Below, piece after piece: positions 45,561 through 56,957 of a DNA stretch of 64,000 nt (position 1 is the first letter of the stretch; every line of letters starts with the position of its first letter). Made by a program: the position numbers and the translations under genes. Source of the DNA: Fratercula arctica (lineage: Eukaryota > Chordata > Aves > Charadriiformes > Alcidae); assembly GCA_947846985.1 (NCBI GenBank), contig CANTUZ010000025.1, positions 5,888,100 to 5,952,099 of the forward strand, read 5' to 3'. The notes beneath the pieces are model-generated. The model did no database searches, was not told where the DNA came from, and saw only the letters and a list, made by a program, of their open reading frames with translations.

Positions 45561-47092
45561 GCCCCTGGAGGGGTCAAGGCACTTGCAACAGTGGAGAACC
45601 AGCACAGGGTCATCTTTATGCCCTCCACTAGACATCTAAAGTTTACGTGAAGCTGTAAAGACTTGATATGAATATTTTGTGTGTGTCTTGAAATGTTTTC
45701 TTTTTTAAATTGGAGCTACGTAGGGCTGGTTCCTCTCACTTAGCCCTGTCTCGCCCAACTCCTTTTGAAAATGAAAAGCATCCCGAGTCCAGCAGAGTTT
45801 TGTGAACTTTGATTCAGTTCACGCAGCTGCACGATTTTAGAGTTGGTTCATACAGTATTGTTTTTCTACCTGGTTTGTGAAGGCTGGCCTTAAGAAGACT
45901 TTGGAGCATAAAGCTTTGAGTGATTGACAGAAATACTTTCTGATTTAACTTAGAATGTGAAATTACCATTTTGAAATGAAAGTCAGATTGCAGAAGGCGG
46001 ACCAGAACTTTACATGAATAATCTGTATGTTTTGATGTTTTGGAGCTTCCTGCAACTTCCTGTTTAACTTAAAAGGGTTGTGTATGTTGGTACTTTGTAC
46101 CATTTCAGCTGGTTTAGAGCCTAAAAATCCAAAGATCTTCCTTCTCATAATGAAACTATAACTTAGATCTCTTAAAAAGCCCCACAAACAAACAAAAGCA
46201 AAACCCCCAACACCCCCTCCCCCCCAAACAAACAAAATACCCTAAACCAAAATTTTCTTTACACTTGTCTCTTAGAACAGATACAGATCAGCAAATTAGA
46301 CAAAGATAATGACACAGAACATATGGAAATTCTTTTCTTTCAAAGACCGGGTTATGCAATGTCTGACAAAGATCCAAATTGATGGAGAGCAGAAAATTGT
46401 TTGTGCATGCTTGAACTGAATATGCTGTAGAATTTATTACTTTAATTTTGCTATAAAACCAGTAGAGAGATTGCGTTTCTGAAAATTATTTACATTTGTA
46501 AAGTAGGGGACGTAAGAGTGAATGGAATGCAGTGAGCCTGGAGCCTCAGTTGGGAAGAAAACATTCATCATCTCTCCTGATTTAGGCAAATGGAAAAAGG
46601 AAATTACGAACTTAAGGGATGAGTCACTATCTCATTTGGTAAACGTATTTCCTGTTCAAGCCAGAGCCCTTGGGTTCATTCTAAAAAGCCCAGTTTGAGT
46701 GTAAGCCTTCTTCCTGATGGAGTTGTCAGAACTCCCCTGCAGTCATGAACTTTACAAGTCGATTGCTTTTGACTTGCAATGAGAAATGGGGCAGGTTCCT
46801 GCCGAAGCTGCTCATGGTCACATTTCTCGGTGTAGGAGGCAAATTTCTAACTGCCAGATTAGCGCGTGCATATGAAAACAAAGTTCTCACCACCTGCTTT
46901 ATTGCTAATGAAAACAAAGATTTTGCAAGCTGCATTAAAGTAAGGCAGAGCATTTTTTTCACAGTGGTAAGATCAGGATGATGATAACTAAAAAAGTGTT
47001 TGTAAGCACCACAGGGGTATGCTTGCAAATACTAGTTCAAATTGCACAGTAACAGTGGACATGGGCAAATTCATGGTTGATGCGTGGCCCCA
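45561..47092. other. Unique intron-like sequence
   Basis: No coding motif recognised. A C/A-rich low-complexity stretch lies at about 46185-46240. Confidence 0.5.
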
Positions 47093-47524
47093 CCTATGTA
47101 AATTAGTGCGCAGGCTCTGTTTTCCATTGTTCTCTTTTGAGTAGGTGGTATCATTTGGGTAGGCGGTCAATGAGTCGGTGGTTACAATCTCCCCCTGCTG
47201 AAATTACCTTTTACCTACTTCTCCTCTAATCTTGGCAGTTCCAGGTGGTTTTCTTGGTTTGCTGACCAGGCCTACAGTTCATCATTCTCTTGACAGGAAT
47301 ATCCTGCTTATCAGCAAAGCTACATTGTCTAGTAGTTAGTTCCTTAATTTAATCTTAGATAAATCATGTCTAGTTACTATTTCTCCATAAATGATCAAAT
47401 AGAGTTGGGGCCGTATAGAGGACTTTTAGCAGCAGTGGCAGGTTCCCTTGGTTGCTTCGATTACATGTTATGTTTCATTTTTCTAGTTAATATCAATTTT
47501 ACTACAACAGTTTCCCCCCTTTGA
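47093..47524 (-). repeat. 3' LTR fragment (U3) with polypurine tract, TGTTGTAG family
   Basis: 47093-47509 is almost identical to 18519-18935. Directly outside it on the minus strand lies TCAAAGGGGGGAAAC (47510-47524), a clear polypurine tract, so this is the start of a 3' LTR whose remaining two fifths are missing. Confidence 0.8.
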
Positions 47525-47608
47525 GACTTATCGAAATCTTTATGTACTTCGACGAGTCTCATTTTCTATCCCATATCACTAATACATAAGATTGAGATAG
47601 TTGCCTGA

Positions 47609-48597
47609 TGTCCTGGTTCTGGCAGGGATAGGGTTAATTCTCCCCGGGCTCCGGCAGGGACACAGGTATTTGTGACGAAGAGAAAAAGACTTCACTGAGA
47701 GGTTCAAATTAACAATTTATTTGGACTTCACTCACAGGTCCGATACGCCACTATTGCAAGTTCTTATGGATACAACGGAAGACTGCACTATTGCAATTTA
47801 AGGGGAAAAGAACAAAACAATTCACAGAATACACTATTACCACCTAACAAGTGATCCCGAAAAGTAACAACACAAACCACCAGCGCGCTAGATATGAATA
47901 CCTTAAACGAGTGCACAAATCACGATCTTAGAGCATGCTAGACATCATACGTACATTATTAAATCACTTACCCTCTCTCTCTCTCAGGTAAGGCCACTCA
48001 GTCCCGGGAAGTTACCTTGCACAGCGTCCTGGACAAGGGGGGCAGAATCTCCTACAGGCCAGCTGTATCTTTGGAAGATTCCCCGTTTTTCTCCCCAAAA
48101 CTTTAGACTTAAATATCCTTTTTGGGGACTGTGCTTGAATGGATTACACTCTCTGGGATGGTTATCTCCGGTGGTTTGATGGCCCCTTAGATAGCAATGT
48201 TTATTTTGTGATGTCTGGTCTCACACTCACTGAATAGTGGTGGGAGGTGACTCAGGGCATTTTGTTTGTTAAAGGCACCATTCGGGTTTCAGTTCTGGTT
48301 TCAGTTCTTATTGTAATGCAGTGTTGAGACCACCCCGGGCTGAGCCATTTCCACAGCTCCCCCCAAGTTATCTCTGCATAGATAGGGATCAATAACCATC
48401 TGCCGAGGCTGAGTTGAATGACAACTCCCTGCATCTCACCTTTTGTGTTCTGAAACCCGTTTAGACAGGTGCTCCCATTCAGTATTCCATGCCATGTGAG
48501 CCATGCCCACTCTGAGCTGCCGGGGGAGGGGGCAGGAAGTTGCCGCTTGGAGCGGGCTGGGTCGTTCTGCGTTCGGTTGGTGAGCGGCAGTGAGCGA
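47609..48597 (+). repeat. ERV1-type LTR fragment split by another LTR
   Basis: 47609-47670 and 48482-48597 together match the 5' part of the ERV1-family LTR (TGTCCTGGTTCTGGCAGGG, GTATTCCATGCCATGTGAGCC, GGGAGGGGGCAGGAAGT). It is interrupted at 47671-48481 and truncated at about 48597. Confidence 0.75.
47671..48481 (-). repeat. Solo LTR with 5-bp TSD GTATT
   Basis: An 811-bp insertion beginning TGTGACG and ending CCATTCA, flanked by GTATT on both sides (47666-47670, 48482-48486). AATAAA on the minus strand near 47720 gives the orientation. No internal genes. Confidence 0.85.
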
Positions 48598-49218
48598 GTT
48601 CTTTCCTATTATCCATCAAATTAGAAGGTAAATTAATTTTTCTTATTTTCTCTTTTGACTGATTCCCTGTTCAATCAATACACCAAGGAGTAGGTTGCAT
48701 ATAACTGCCAGACTGAACTGCATTCCCCAAGGGAATCGCTCACATGGTTGTTTGCTTAATCAGTCCAAGTTTCTGGGTCTCATTAACATGCCAACCCCAA
48801 TCTTTAGAATCATTTCCCAGAATCTTCCATTTCCCTAATCCAAATATCTTTTCCTTTTTTAAAATTAAATCTTAATATTCCGGTTCCATTTGTTAACATG
48901 GTATCAAAAGTTCAATTCAAATCGAGGGTTAAAATTCACCAATCCAAAGGAGAGGCCACTGTCTTTGGTAAAGGCAGACATGCTGTAATTTGACTCACAT
49001 TGTGGATTTTCCCAAATGACTGGATTATTATTACAGATATGTATGTTTTGATAAATCAGCATCAGCAACATCATCCTGACCATTTTTGACTCTTCCTGTT
49101 TCTTTTACACACACTTTTTGAAAAAGTTTTTTTATAAAAATAGCAGTCAAAGGTAACATAAGCCAAATAGCTGTTTATTAATTGGGGTTTTTTTAACTAT
49201 TTTCCCAAGTACAACTCT
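48598..49218 (-). other. Probable decayed class I ERV 3' interior
   Basis: Lies between an integrase fragment and an LTR/polypurine tract on the same strand, where env would be. It is stop-rich, and I recognise no envelope motif. Confidence 0.4.
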
Positions 49219-49851
49219 TTAAATTTTAGAAAATTTCAGTCTTAAGGGTTCTATCTCTTCAGATTTCCAGTGATTCATTTCCATGATTGGTGCTTTCTTC
49301 ACCCTAGTACAATGAATCCAGGAGTTAATTCGTTCTACCTTGATGGCAGTATAAGTCTTTAACAGCACAGTGTAGGGTCCTTTCCGCTTTTCCTTCAGTA
49401 GCTCATCTTTCCAGATTTTTATATGAATTCTGTCTCCTGGTTGTAACGGATGCACTGGGGTGTCCAAAGGAAGAGCAGTCTTATGGTTCAAATACCTGTG
49501 TAAGGAGGATAAACTTTGGGAGAGAGATATTAAATATTCTTTAATCACAGCTTGTCCCTTTATATGCATCTGATTTCCCTCTGTAGTTAAATGATTGGTT
49601 GAGTACAGTTTTCTGTACAAAATTTCAAAGGGGCTTACTTCTTCCTTTATCCTTGGAGTTATTCGAACTCTCAAAAGGGCTAAAGGAAGAGTTTCTGTCC
49701 ACTTAAGATGAGTTTCCTGGCAAAGTTTGGAAATCTGTGTGTAAGAAAGGCAGGTATTGCTTTTGCAGAGGAGAAAAACCGTTTCCATCAGAGGTGACAT
49801 GATAAGGGAATGACTAAGACAAAGAGGCTCCAGCAAAGGCTTGTAGAACAC
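49219..49851 (-). pseudogene. Class I (gamma-like) integrase C-terminal fragment
   Basis: A 210-codon open stretch: TETLPLALLRVRITPR, SPFEILYRKLYS, HPLQPGDRIHIKIWKDE and KGPYTVLLKTYTAIKV, the GPY/F-type C-terminal domain typical of gammaretrovirus-like integrases. The first 40 or so residues and the N-terminal zinc and catalytic regions are not recognisable. The pol type differs from ERV1, ERV2, ERV4 and ERV5. Confidence 0.88.
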
Positions 49852-49879
49852 CTCTTATCACGTGGACAAAAGGACAAAC

Positions 49880-50258
49880 TGATTCATACTGGATTAGTGC
49901 CTAGAAGGGTAGTCAAACATTTAACCAGGGCTAATGTCATTGGGCAATTTTAACAAAAAGGAAAGAAATAAACTAGTCAGATAATCCCTTTAGGTGTAGC
50001 ATAAAGAGAAGCAGAGGCAAGACATCCGGGAAGAATTTTAGGCGCCTCGGACAGACTGTGAATCCTGGAGTACCTAACCAATGGGAAACAGGGGAGGGAA
50101 AATTCGGCCAGGATTAGGAAATAAAAAGGTGTATTTCAAGAACTGAAAGTGTGCCTACTTGCTAGGTCACCCGCTCTTGCAAGAACGTGAATAAAAATGT
50201 GCTTCACAGAGGATTCTGCCTGAGCCTATTTCATTCGGACCGGAACTTATTTCTCACA
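49880..50258 (+). repeat. LTR fragment, class I-like
   Basis: Contains a TATA-like AAATAAAAAGG (about 50110-50125), then AATAAAA (about 50190), and ends TTTCTCACA at 50258. Plus orientation, opposite to the neighbouring integrase. The left boundary is uncertain. Confidence 0.55.
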
Positions 50259-53200
50259 TGTGGTTAATACTTGCTAACTTCTATTCATGCTTTCAGCAAA
50301 ATATGTCTAAAATACAATCCTGTTTTGTGTGTTCATTAATAGAAGAGGGTTTTTTTTGCTTTTTTGTTATGTATTACATTTTTTGCACTTTGTTATTAGA
50401 AATGCATGCATCATTGGACATTGCCTGAAGTCTTTTGGTAAAGTGTTATCAGGTGTAACTTTTTGTACTAACTTGACTACTTTTTGTTCAGTCTTTTATG
50501 AATGCTGTATGCAACAGTCCAGAAGAGTAGCACCCAAACACTATTCTTTATTTTCACATATTGATCCATTTTATAAAACAGCTTTCATGTAAGACATCAT
50601 TAAAAATAATATTTAGGGTTACAGCTTTTCAGGTAATAAAGATCTATAATCAAGAGTTTCAAAAACATGCTACTGCCCTGAGCTGGGGAACGATGTAGTT
50701 GCTTGTACACTTTAAAAATATCTTTTAAGACTGTCTTGTACTTCAAAACTACTGTGTAAACTATGGCATGAATGATGAAAAAGGTCTTTTATGGTTCAGT
50801 TAGCTGACAGACAATTTGCTTGTATAATCCACTGGAGCTGTTTGTATATGCTTGGCATCACTTGCTGTGTTAGAGTGTTTCCCAAACATTAGTGTCTGAG
50901 ATTAGTTTCTCCACTAGAGATTGTGAATGTTGAGGGCAAGAAGTGAGATCTACCCTTGGCAGGTCTGAACATGCCAGTTTCCATCTCTGCTGGCAGATCA
51001 CTCAGTAGTGTCCAGGACGGGAAGATGGTCCTGCAGAAGGCAGACCTGCCGAAGGAAGGGCAGTTACTTCTGGTCTATCTGGTTCAGCTCTGGACTATTT
51101 CTGCTCTGGGCTCCACCCAGCTTCCAGAAGCTCTTGAAGCAGCTATTGTATTTTTTTTCAGTAAATAAGCAAGGCCTAGACTAGGCCCTTTTCTTTTTTT
51201 TTTTAATTTTAAATTGAGTTAGTGTGTTGGAAAACCAGACTTAAAGCTAACTCTGCTTTCCTTTAAAGTTTTGATGCTTCCTTCTAAAGAACATGCACAC
51301 TTAAGAATGTAAAGACATTAGCCAGAAGTCAAACAGAAGTCCAGTGAACACATCAGATAGAGCAGGTAAGAGACCCCTGAGTTACACCTTTCTCTTCTGT
51401 GGGATTGGATTTGTCAGATGTACAACACGGGAGTGCTCAGAGCCTCCTGCTCACAGGCTAGGAAGGGAGATTAACACAATGTGAGATCTGTAGTCCGAGG
51501 AGGGAATGTACCTTCCAGGAGACATGGCTGCATGAGTTTTGTATGTCTTGTTTACAGATATAACAGTGGTTACCTTTTAGTTTCTGAGCCCTCTTCCTAA
51601 GCTGTTTTTGGCTGGAGGTAGACCAAAGTGCTTAAATTAGGGAATTAATGAAAGAAACAACTAATTATGTGCAGTGATAGATAAGGCTGTACACCTGTGT
51701 CTGGTTTTGTTATCTTTCTATTCAGAAACATTCCAGAAATAAGCAGTTAAGGGCAAAGTTTTGTGGTCCTTTTCCTACTTTCACATGGTGTTTAACCCCA
51801 TGACTGCATGTTCACAATTTTTCATGTGCTGTGCTTGGATGGAGAAGCAAAAATGTCTGTTGTGTTTATGAATTTAGCCTTGAATTGTCTCCTTGCTGAG
51901 ACACAGCTGCTTGGCACAGGTGAGGAGAGACAGAGGAAATGGCAAAGCCCTCCATAATTTCCCGCTTTCCTCCTAGTTGACTGGCACATGCTTGAGGAGC
52001 ACCTGACTTGCCTTGGTCTGTAAAGGGCTATGAGGCACCAGGGTACTGTGGGATGCAGTGAGGTGTGTTCTGTTCACGTGGTCTTCCTGTCTCCAATGAG
52101 CGCAGGCTTCAGTGCTGTCTGTGCAGGGTGATGCATGGGTCTTCTGCAAGGGGTTGGTGCCCTTTGAGAGCTCCTCTAAAACAGGATGTTCTTGGTTGAC
52201 CAGGCTTGATTGCTTTGTGCCTCTTACTGTAATATGGTCTTTCATTCTTTGTTTCATATTTATTACACTTTTTGCAATATAGCCTTTCCCTTGAGAGAAA
52301 TGTCAGAAAATGTCATCCCTTGATATTTTGAAACAAGTTATTTTGGGTACTTCAGAGTCAAATCTATACAGATGTTTGAGTATAATTTAGAATATATTCC
52401 TGCTCATCCTTGCTTTGCTCATTGTTGAGGTCTTCACTGAATGAGAATTGCTTCATTCTGGTTGCTTAGTTTGTGGTCTTAAGCCACTTTCACAGCATTT
52501 CAGGCTCTTCTCTGGAAACAGATTTCTTTGTTGCCTTTTGTGGTTTTTTTCCAGTGATGTTGATAACAGCTTCATAGAGCTTCACAAATATTAAGTCATC
52601 TTCAGGACATTGTTGTGAGTAAAGGCAGCATCATGATTCCTGTGAGGAATGAGGTGGCCCCAAAAGACAATTAAAAGAAAAAAACCAAACCACCTACCGT
52701 TTTAAGATAGTTTAAGGTTTTAAGATTAATCTCTTCATAATAGGAAGGTCACGTGGAAAAATGTTTCAAAAATCTGAATCTGGGGACAGAATTCTTAACT
52801 CTAATACTTAAATGTTCATTGAGATAACTAGAACCAGAACTGCATTAAGTTTGATGGTGTAAGGCTTTATTTGTCACAAGGAGCGAGTACCATCTTCTCA
52901 CTGTGCGGCTGGCTTCAGTTACTGAGTACCAGGTGTCTGAGATGATTCCTTGCAGAACAAATCTTTCTAGCATACCTCTGCCTGCATCATCCAAATTCAC
53001 CAGCTGGGATCCAAATATAAGCATCAAAAGCAAAAGAAATATTCAAATGGGAGTATATGGATTGAACAGATGTGTTGACATAATTTAGTGTCATCTCACT
53101 TGTTTCCTGATTCTGAGAATTTAAAGTTTCAAGATTTTGGTGCTTTGTTGTACATGTAAAGCATATCTTGTAATAGAAATATGCATATCATGGGCATACA

Positions 53201-53990
53201 CATTTTAAGTACCTTTTTGCTTTTTCATTTAGTGGCCAGCCCAAACCACAGCAGTTTTTATGATGAATCTCTATTAATTTTGTTTTTTTCACTGTATCGA
53301 AGTTGTGATTCACAGAAACGGTGCAGGAATTTTTGGAAATGGTGACAAGTTATGCAGTAAATCACAGTCCTTTAAACCTGATTTTAGTTTTATAATACCA
53401 ATGAGTAACTTGCTTACTTGTAAGATACTTGTAAGGGTCATTGGGTTTGTATGTACAAACAAGACACAGGACTCTGAAGAACCATGGCATTTGTTCTTTG
53501 AAAACCAAGTGTATGAATGCATGCTCCTATGAAAACCCTAAATTGCAAAAATCATTTGTAGTAGGCTAGAGAGGCATTTGACAGACTATGTGCGAGTACA
53601 TACATGTGTGTTTCATTATTTGATTGCCTTAGGAAACTGGTGTTTAAGTTGGCAGATCTACTTATTAAAAGCAAAGCTCCTTGCTCACCTCTGACTCTTT
53701 GTACAGGACATAAAAAGATCTTCTGCCTCCCTGGCTTCTTCCCTGGAACAGCAGCTTTCATTCTGAGTTAAAAATCACATGTCAGTCCTTAAACAGATGC
53801 TTTTTTTTCCTCCAATTTAGGCTTTCCAAGGTAACTTAGAAAATATTTTTGTAGTTATTTCAGCCTCTTCTGCTCATCTTCACTCTTTGACAACATATTG
53901 CTTATTTTCAAGAGGGACACATTTTTCTTTGGTTTAGACCCTGAGAAACTCTTTAACACTGTACAGTTGCATGGAGGTTGCAAAAGGTTT
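50259..53990. other. Unique intron-like sequence
   Basis: No PIK3R1 exon, repeat end or RNA gene recognised. Short ORFs lack conserved motifs. Confidence 0.5.
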
Positions 53991-54039
53991 CCTCTGACTT
54001 GAAGTGCTTAGAATTAAGCTTGTGTTTCCTAAAAGACAA

Positions 54040-56940
54040 GATTTTATGCACCACAGGGATTTATACCCTTCTAATGTATGTAAAAGGTCTGAATGAGCAG
54101 GACCAGCTCGATTGATGGATCCCCTGGTGTTAACTAACCAGGTAGCTTGTGCTAAATGCTTGTCCCAATTTTTAAAGGTTCCACCACCCGTTGCTTTTAA
54201 CAACAGTGTTTTTAACAACCCATTGTATTCCTCAGTTTTCCCAGAAGCTGGTGCATGATAGGGGATATGATGTACCCACTCAAAGCCATGTGTTTTTGCC
54301 CAATTACTTATAAGATTGTTTTTGAAATGAGTCCCATTGTCTGATTCAGTTCTTTCTGGAGTACCATGTTGCCACAAGACTTGCCTTTCAAGGCCCAGGA
54401 TGGTATTCCGGGCAGTAGCATGGGGCATGGCATAGGTTTCCAACCATCCGGTGCTTCCTTCTGCCATTGTAAGCATGTAATGCTTACCATGGTGGGTTTG
54501 AGGGAGTGTGATGTAGTCAATTTGCCAGGTCTCCCCATACTTATATTTCAGCCATCATCCCCCATACCACAAAGGTTTTAACCTTTTAGCTTGTTTGATT
54601 TTGTTGCATGTTTCACAGTTGTGGATAACCTGAGCAATAGCGTCCATGGTTAAATCCACCCCTTGGTCACGGGCCCATTTGTATGTTGCATCCCTTCCTT
54701 GATGACCTGAGGTGTCATGGGCCCACCGAGCTAAAAACAGTTCACCTTTATGTTCCCAGTCCAAACCTGTCTGGAAAATCTTAGGAGCCTGATCCACTTG
54801 CTGATTGTTTCAATGTTCCTCAGTGGCCCAATTCATGGGTATGTGGACATCTACATGGCATTCCTTTACGCCTAGTCTCCCTAGCCAGTCAGCAATATCT
54901 CACTGTAATTCAGCAGCCCAGATGCGTTGACATCTGTGCTGCCAGTTGCTCTGCTGCCACTGCTTTAACCATCCCCACAGAGCATTTGCCACCATCCATG
55001 AGTCAGTATAGACATAGAATATTGGCCACTTTTCTCATTCAGCAATGTCTAAGGCCAGCTGGATGGCTTTTACCTCTGCAAATTGACTCAATTCACCTTC
55101 TCCTTCAGCCTCTTCTGTGACTTGTCGTGTAGGACTCCACACAGCAGCTTTCCACCTTTGATGTTTTCCTACAATACGACAAGACCCATCAGTGAACAGA
55201 ACATACTGTTTCTCATTATCTGAGAGTTCATTATATGGTGGGGATTCCTCAGCATGAGTCACCCCCTCAGGTGGCATTGTGAAGACTTTGCCTTTGGGCC
55301 AGTTTGTGATCACTTCTATGATTCCTGGACGATTTGGGTTTCCTATTTGAGCTCGCTGAGTGATTAAGGCAACCCACTTAATTCAGGTAGCATCAGTGGC
55401 ATGATGAGTAGAAGGAACTTTACCCTTGAACATCCAGACCAGGACTGGTAATCAGGGCACCAGAAGAAGCTGTGCTTCAGTGCCAATTACCTCTGAAGCA
55501 GCTCTAACTCCTTCATATGCTGCCAAGCTTTCTTTTTCAGTTGGGGTATAGTTGGACTCGGAGCCTTTTTATCCTCGACTCCAGAATCCTAGGGATCGAC
55601 CTCGAATTTCCCCTGGTGCTTTCTGCCAGAGGTTCCAGGTAGGGCCATTGTCCCCGGCTGCAGTGTAGAGCACGTTTTTAATGTCCCCTCCTGTTTGGAC
55701 TGGTCCAAGGGCTACTGCATGCACAATCTCTTGTTTAATTTGCTCAAAGGCCTGTCATTGCTCAGGACCCCACGTAAACTCATTTTTCTTTCGAGTCACT
55801 TCATAGAGAGGTCTCACAATCTGACTATCACCTGGAATATGCAGTCTCCAGAAACCCCCAACACCTAAGAAGGCTTGTGTTTCCTTTTTGTTAGTAGGTG
55901 GGGACATAGATGTTATTTTGTTAATCACATCCAATGGGACCTGACGACGACCATCTTGCCATTTAATTCCCAAGAACTGGATGTCTCATGCAGGTCCCTT
56001 GACCTTACCTCTTTTTACAGCAAAACCTGCTTTCAGAAGAATCTTGATTATTTTCTTAACTTTCTTGAAAACTTCTTCTGTTGTCTTATTCCACACAATG
56101 ATGTCATCAATGTATTGCAGGTGTTCTGGAGCTCCACCCTTCTCCAGTGCAGGCTGGATCAGTCCATGGCAAAGAGTAGGGCTGTGTTTCCACCCCTGGG
56201 GCAGTCAATTCCATGTGTACTGGATGCCCCTCCAGGTGAAAGCAAACTGTGGCCTGCACTCTGCTGCTAAAGGAATAGAGAAAAAGGCATTAGCAATGTC
56301 AATCGTGGCATACCACTTGGCTGCCTTTGACTCCAGTTCATACTGCAGTTCTAGCGTGTCTGGCACAGCAGCACTCAGTGGTGGTGTGACTTCATTCAGG
56401 CCACGATAGTCTACTGTTAATCTCCAGTCTCCATCAAACTTTCGCACTGGCCATATAGGAATGTTAAAGGGTGAGCAAGTCTTGCTGATCACTCCTTGGG
56501 TCTCCAGCTGATGAATCAGGTTCTGGATGGGAATCTCGGTTGGTGCGATGCTGTCGCCAATGCACCATGGCAGTACCAATTGGCACCTGCTGTTCTTTAA
56601 CCTTCAGCAGTCCCACCACAGAAGGGTCATCTGAAAGGCCAGGTAAGGTAGACAGCTGTGTAATGTCCTCAGTCTCTACAGCTGCCATACCAAAAGCCCA
56701 TCAATACCCTTTCAGGTCTTTGAAATACCCTTTCCTGAGGAAGGCTATGACAAGGATGCATGGAGCAGCCAGGCCAGTCACAATGGGGTGCTTCTCCCAT
56801 TTATTCCCATTCAGGCTCACTTCAGCCTCCAGTACAGTCAGTTCTTGAGACCCACCTGTCACTCCAAAAATAGTCACAGATTCTGTCCCTTTATGATTCA
56901 AAGGCAATAGGGTGCACTGTGCACCAGTGTCCACCAGGGC
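54040..56940 (-). pseudogene. ERV4 pro-pol, truncated and stop-ridden
   Basis: ERVL-like pol lying 31,341-31,344 bp from its near-identical ERV2 counterpart. Protease (VDTGAQCTL, 56934-56701), RT with YIDD, thumb, RNase H (LFTDGSC; TDS intact at 55002-55004, unlike ERV1 and ERV2), integrase zinc site and core (ESDNGTHF, then GKTEEYNG near the third catalytic position). Premature stops at 56205, 55986, 55755, 55383, 55035 and 54555 fall at the same sites as in ERV2. Similarity ends at about 54040 without a 3' LTR; unique DNA follows. Confidence 0.9.
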
Positions 56941-56957
56941 TTTATACTTTTGTGGCT

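Noticed and set aside
46745..46981. 78-codon ORF in unique DNA
   Set aside because: No domain, signal or splice context; length is expected by chance in this much DNA.
48252..48434. Small minus-strand ORF as a gene
   Set aside because: It lies wholly within a solo LTR and has no conserved content.
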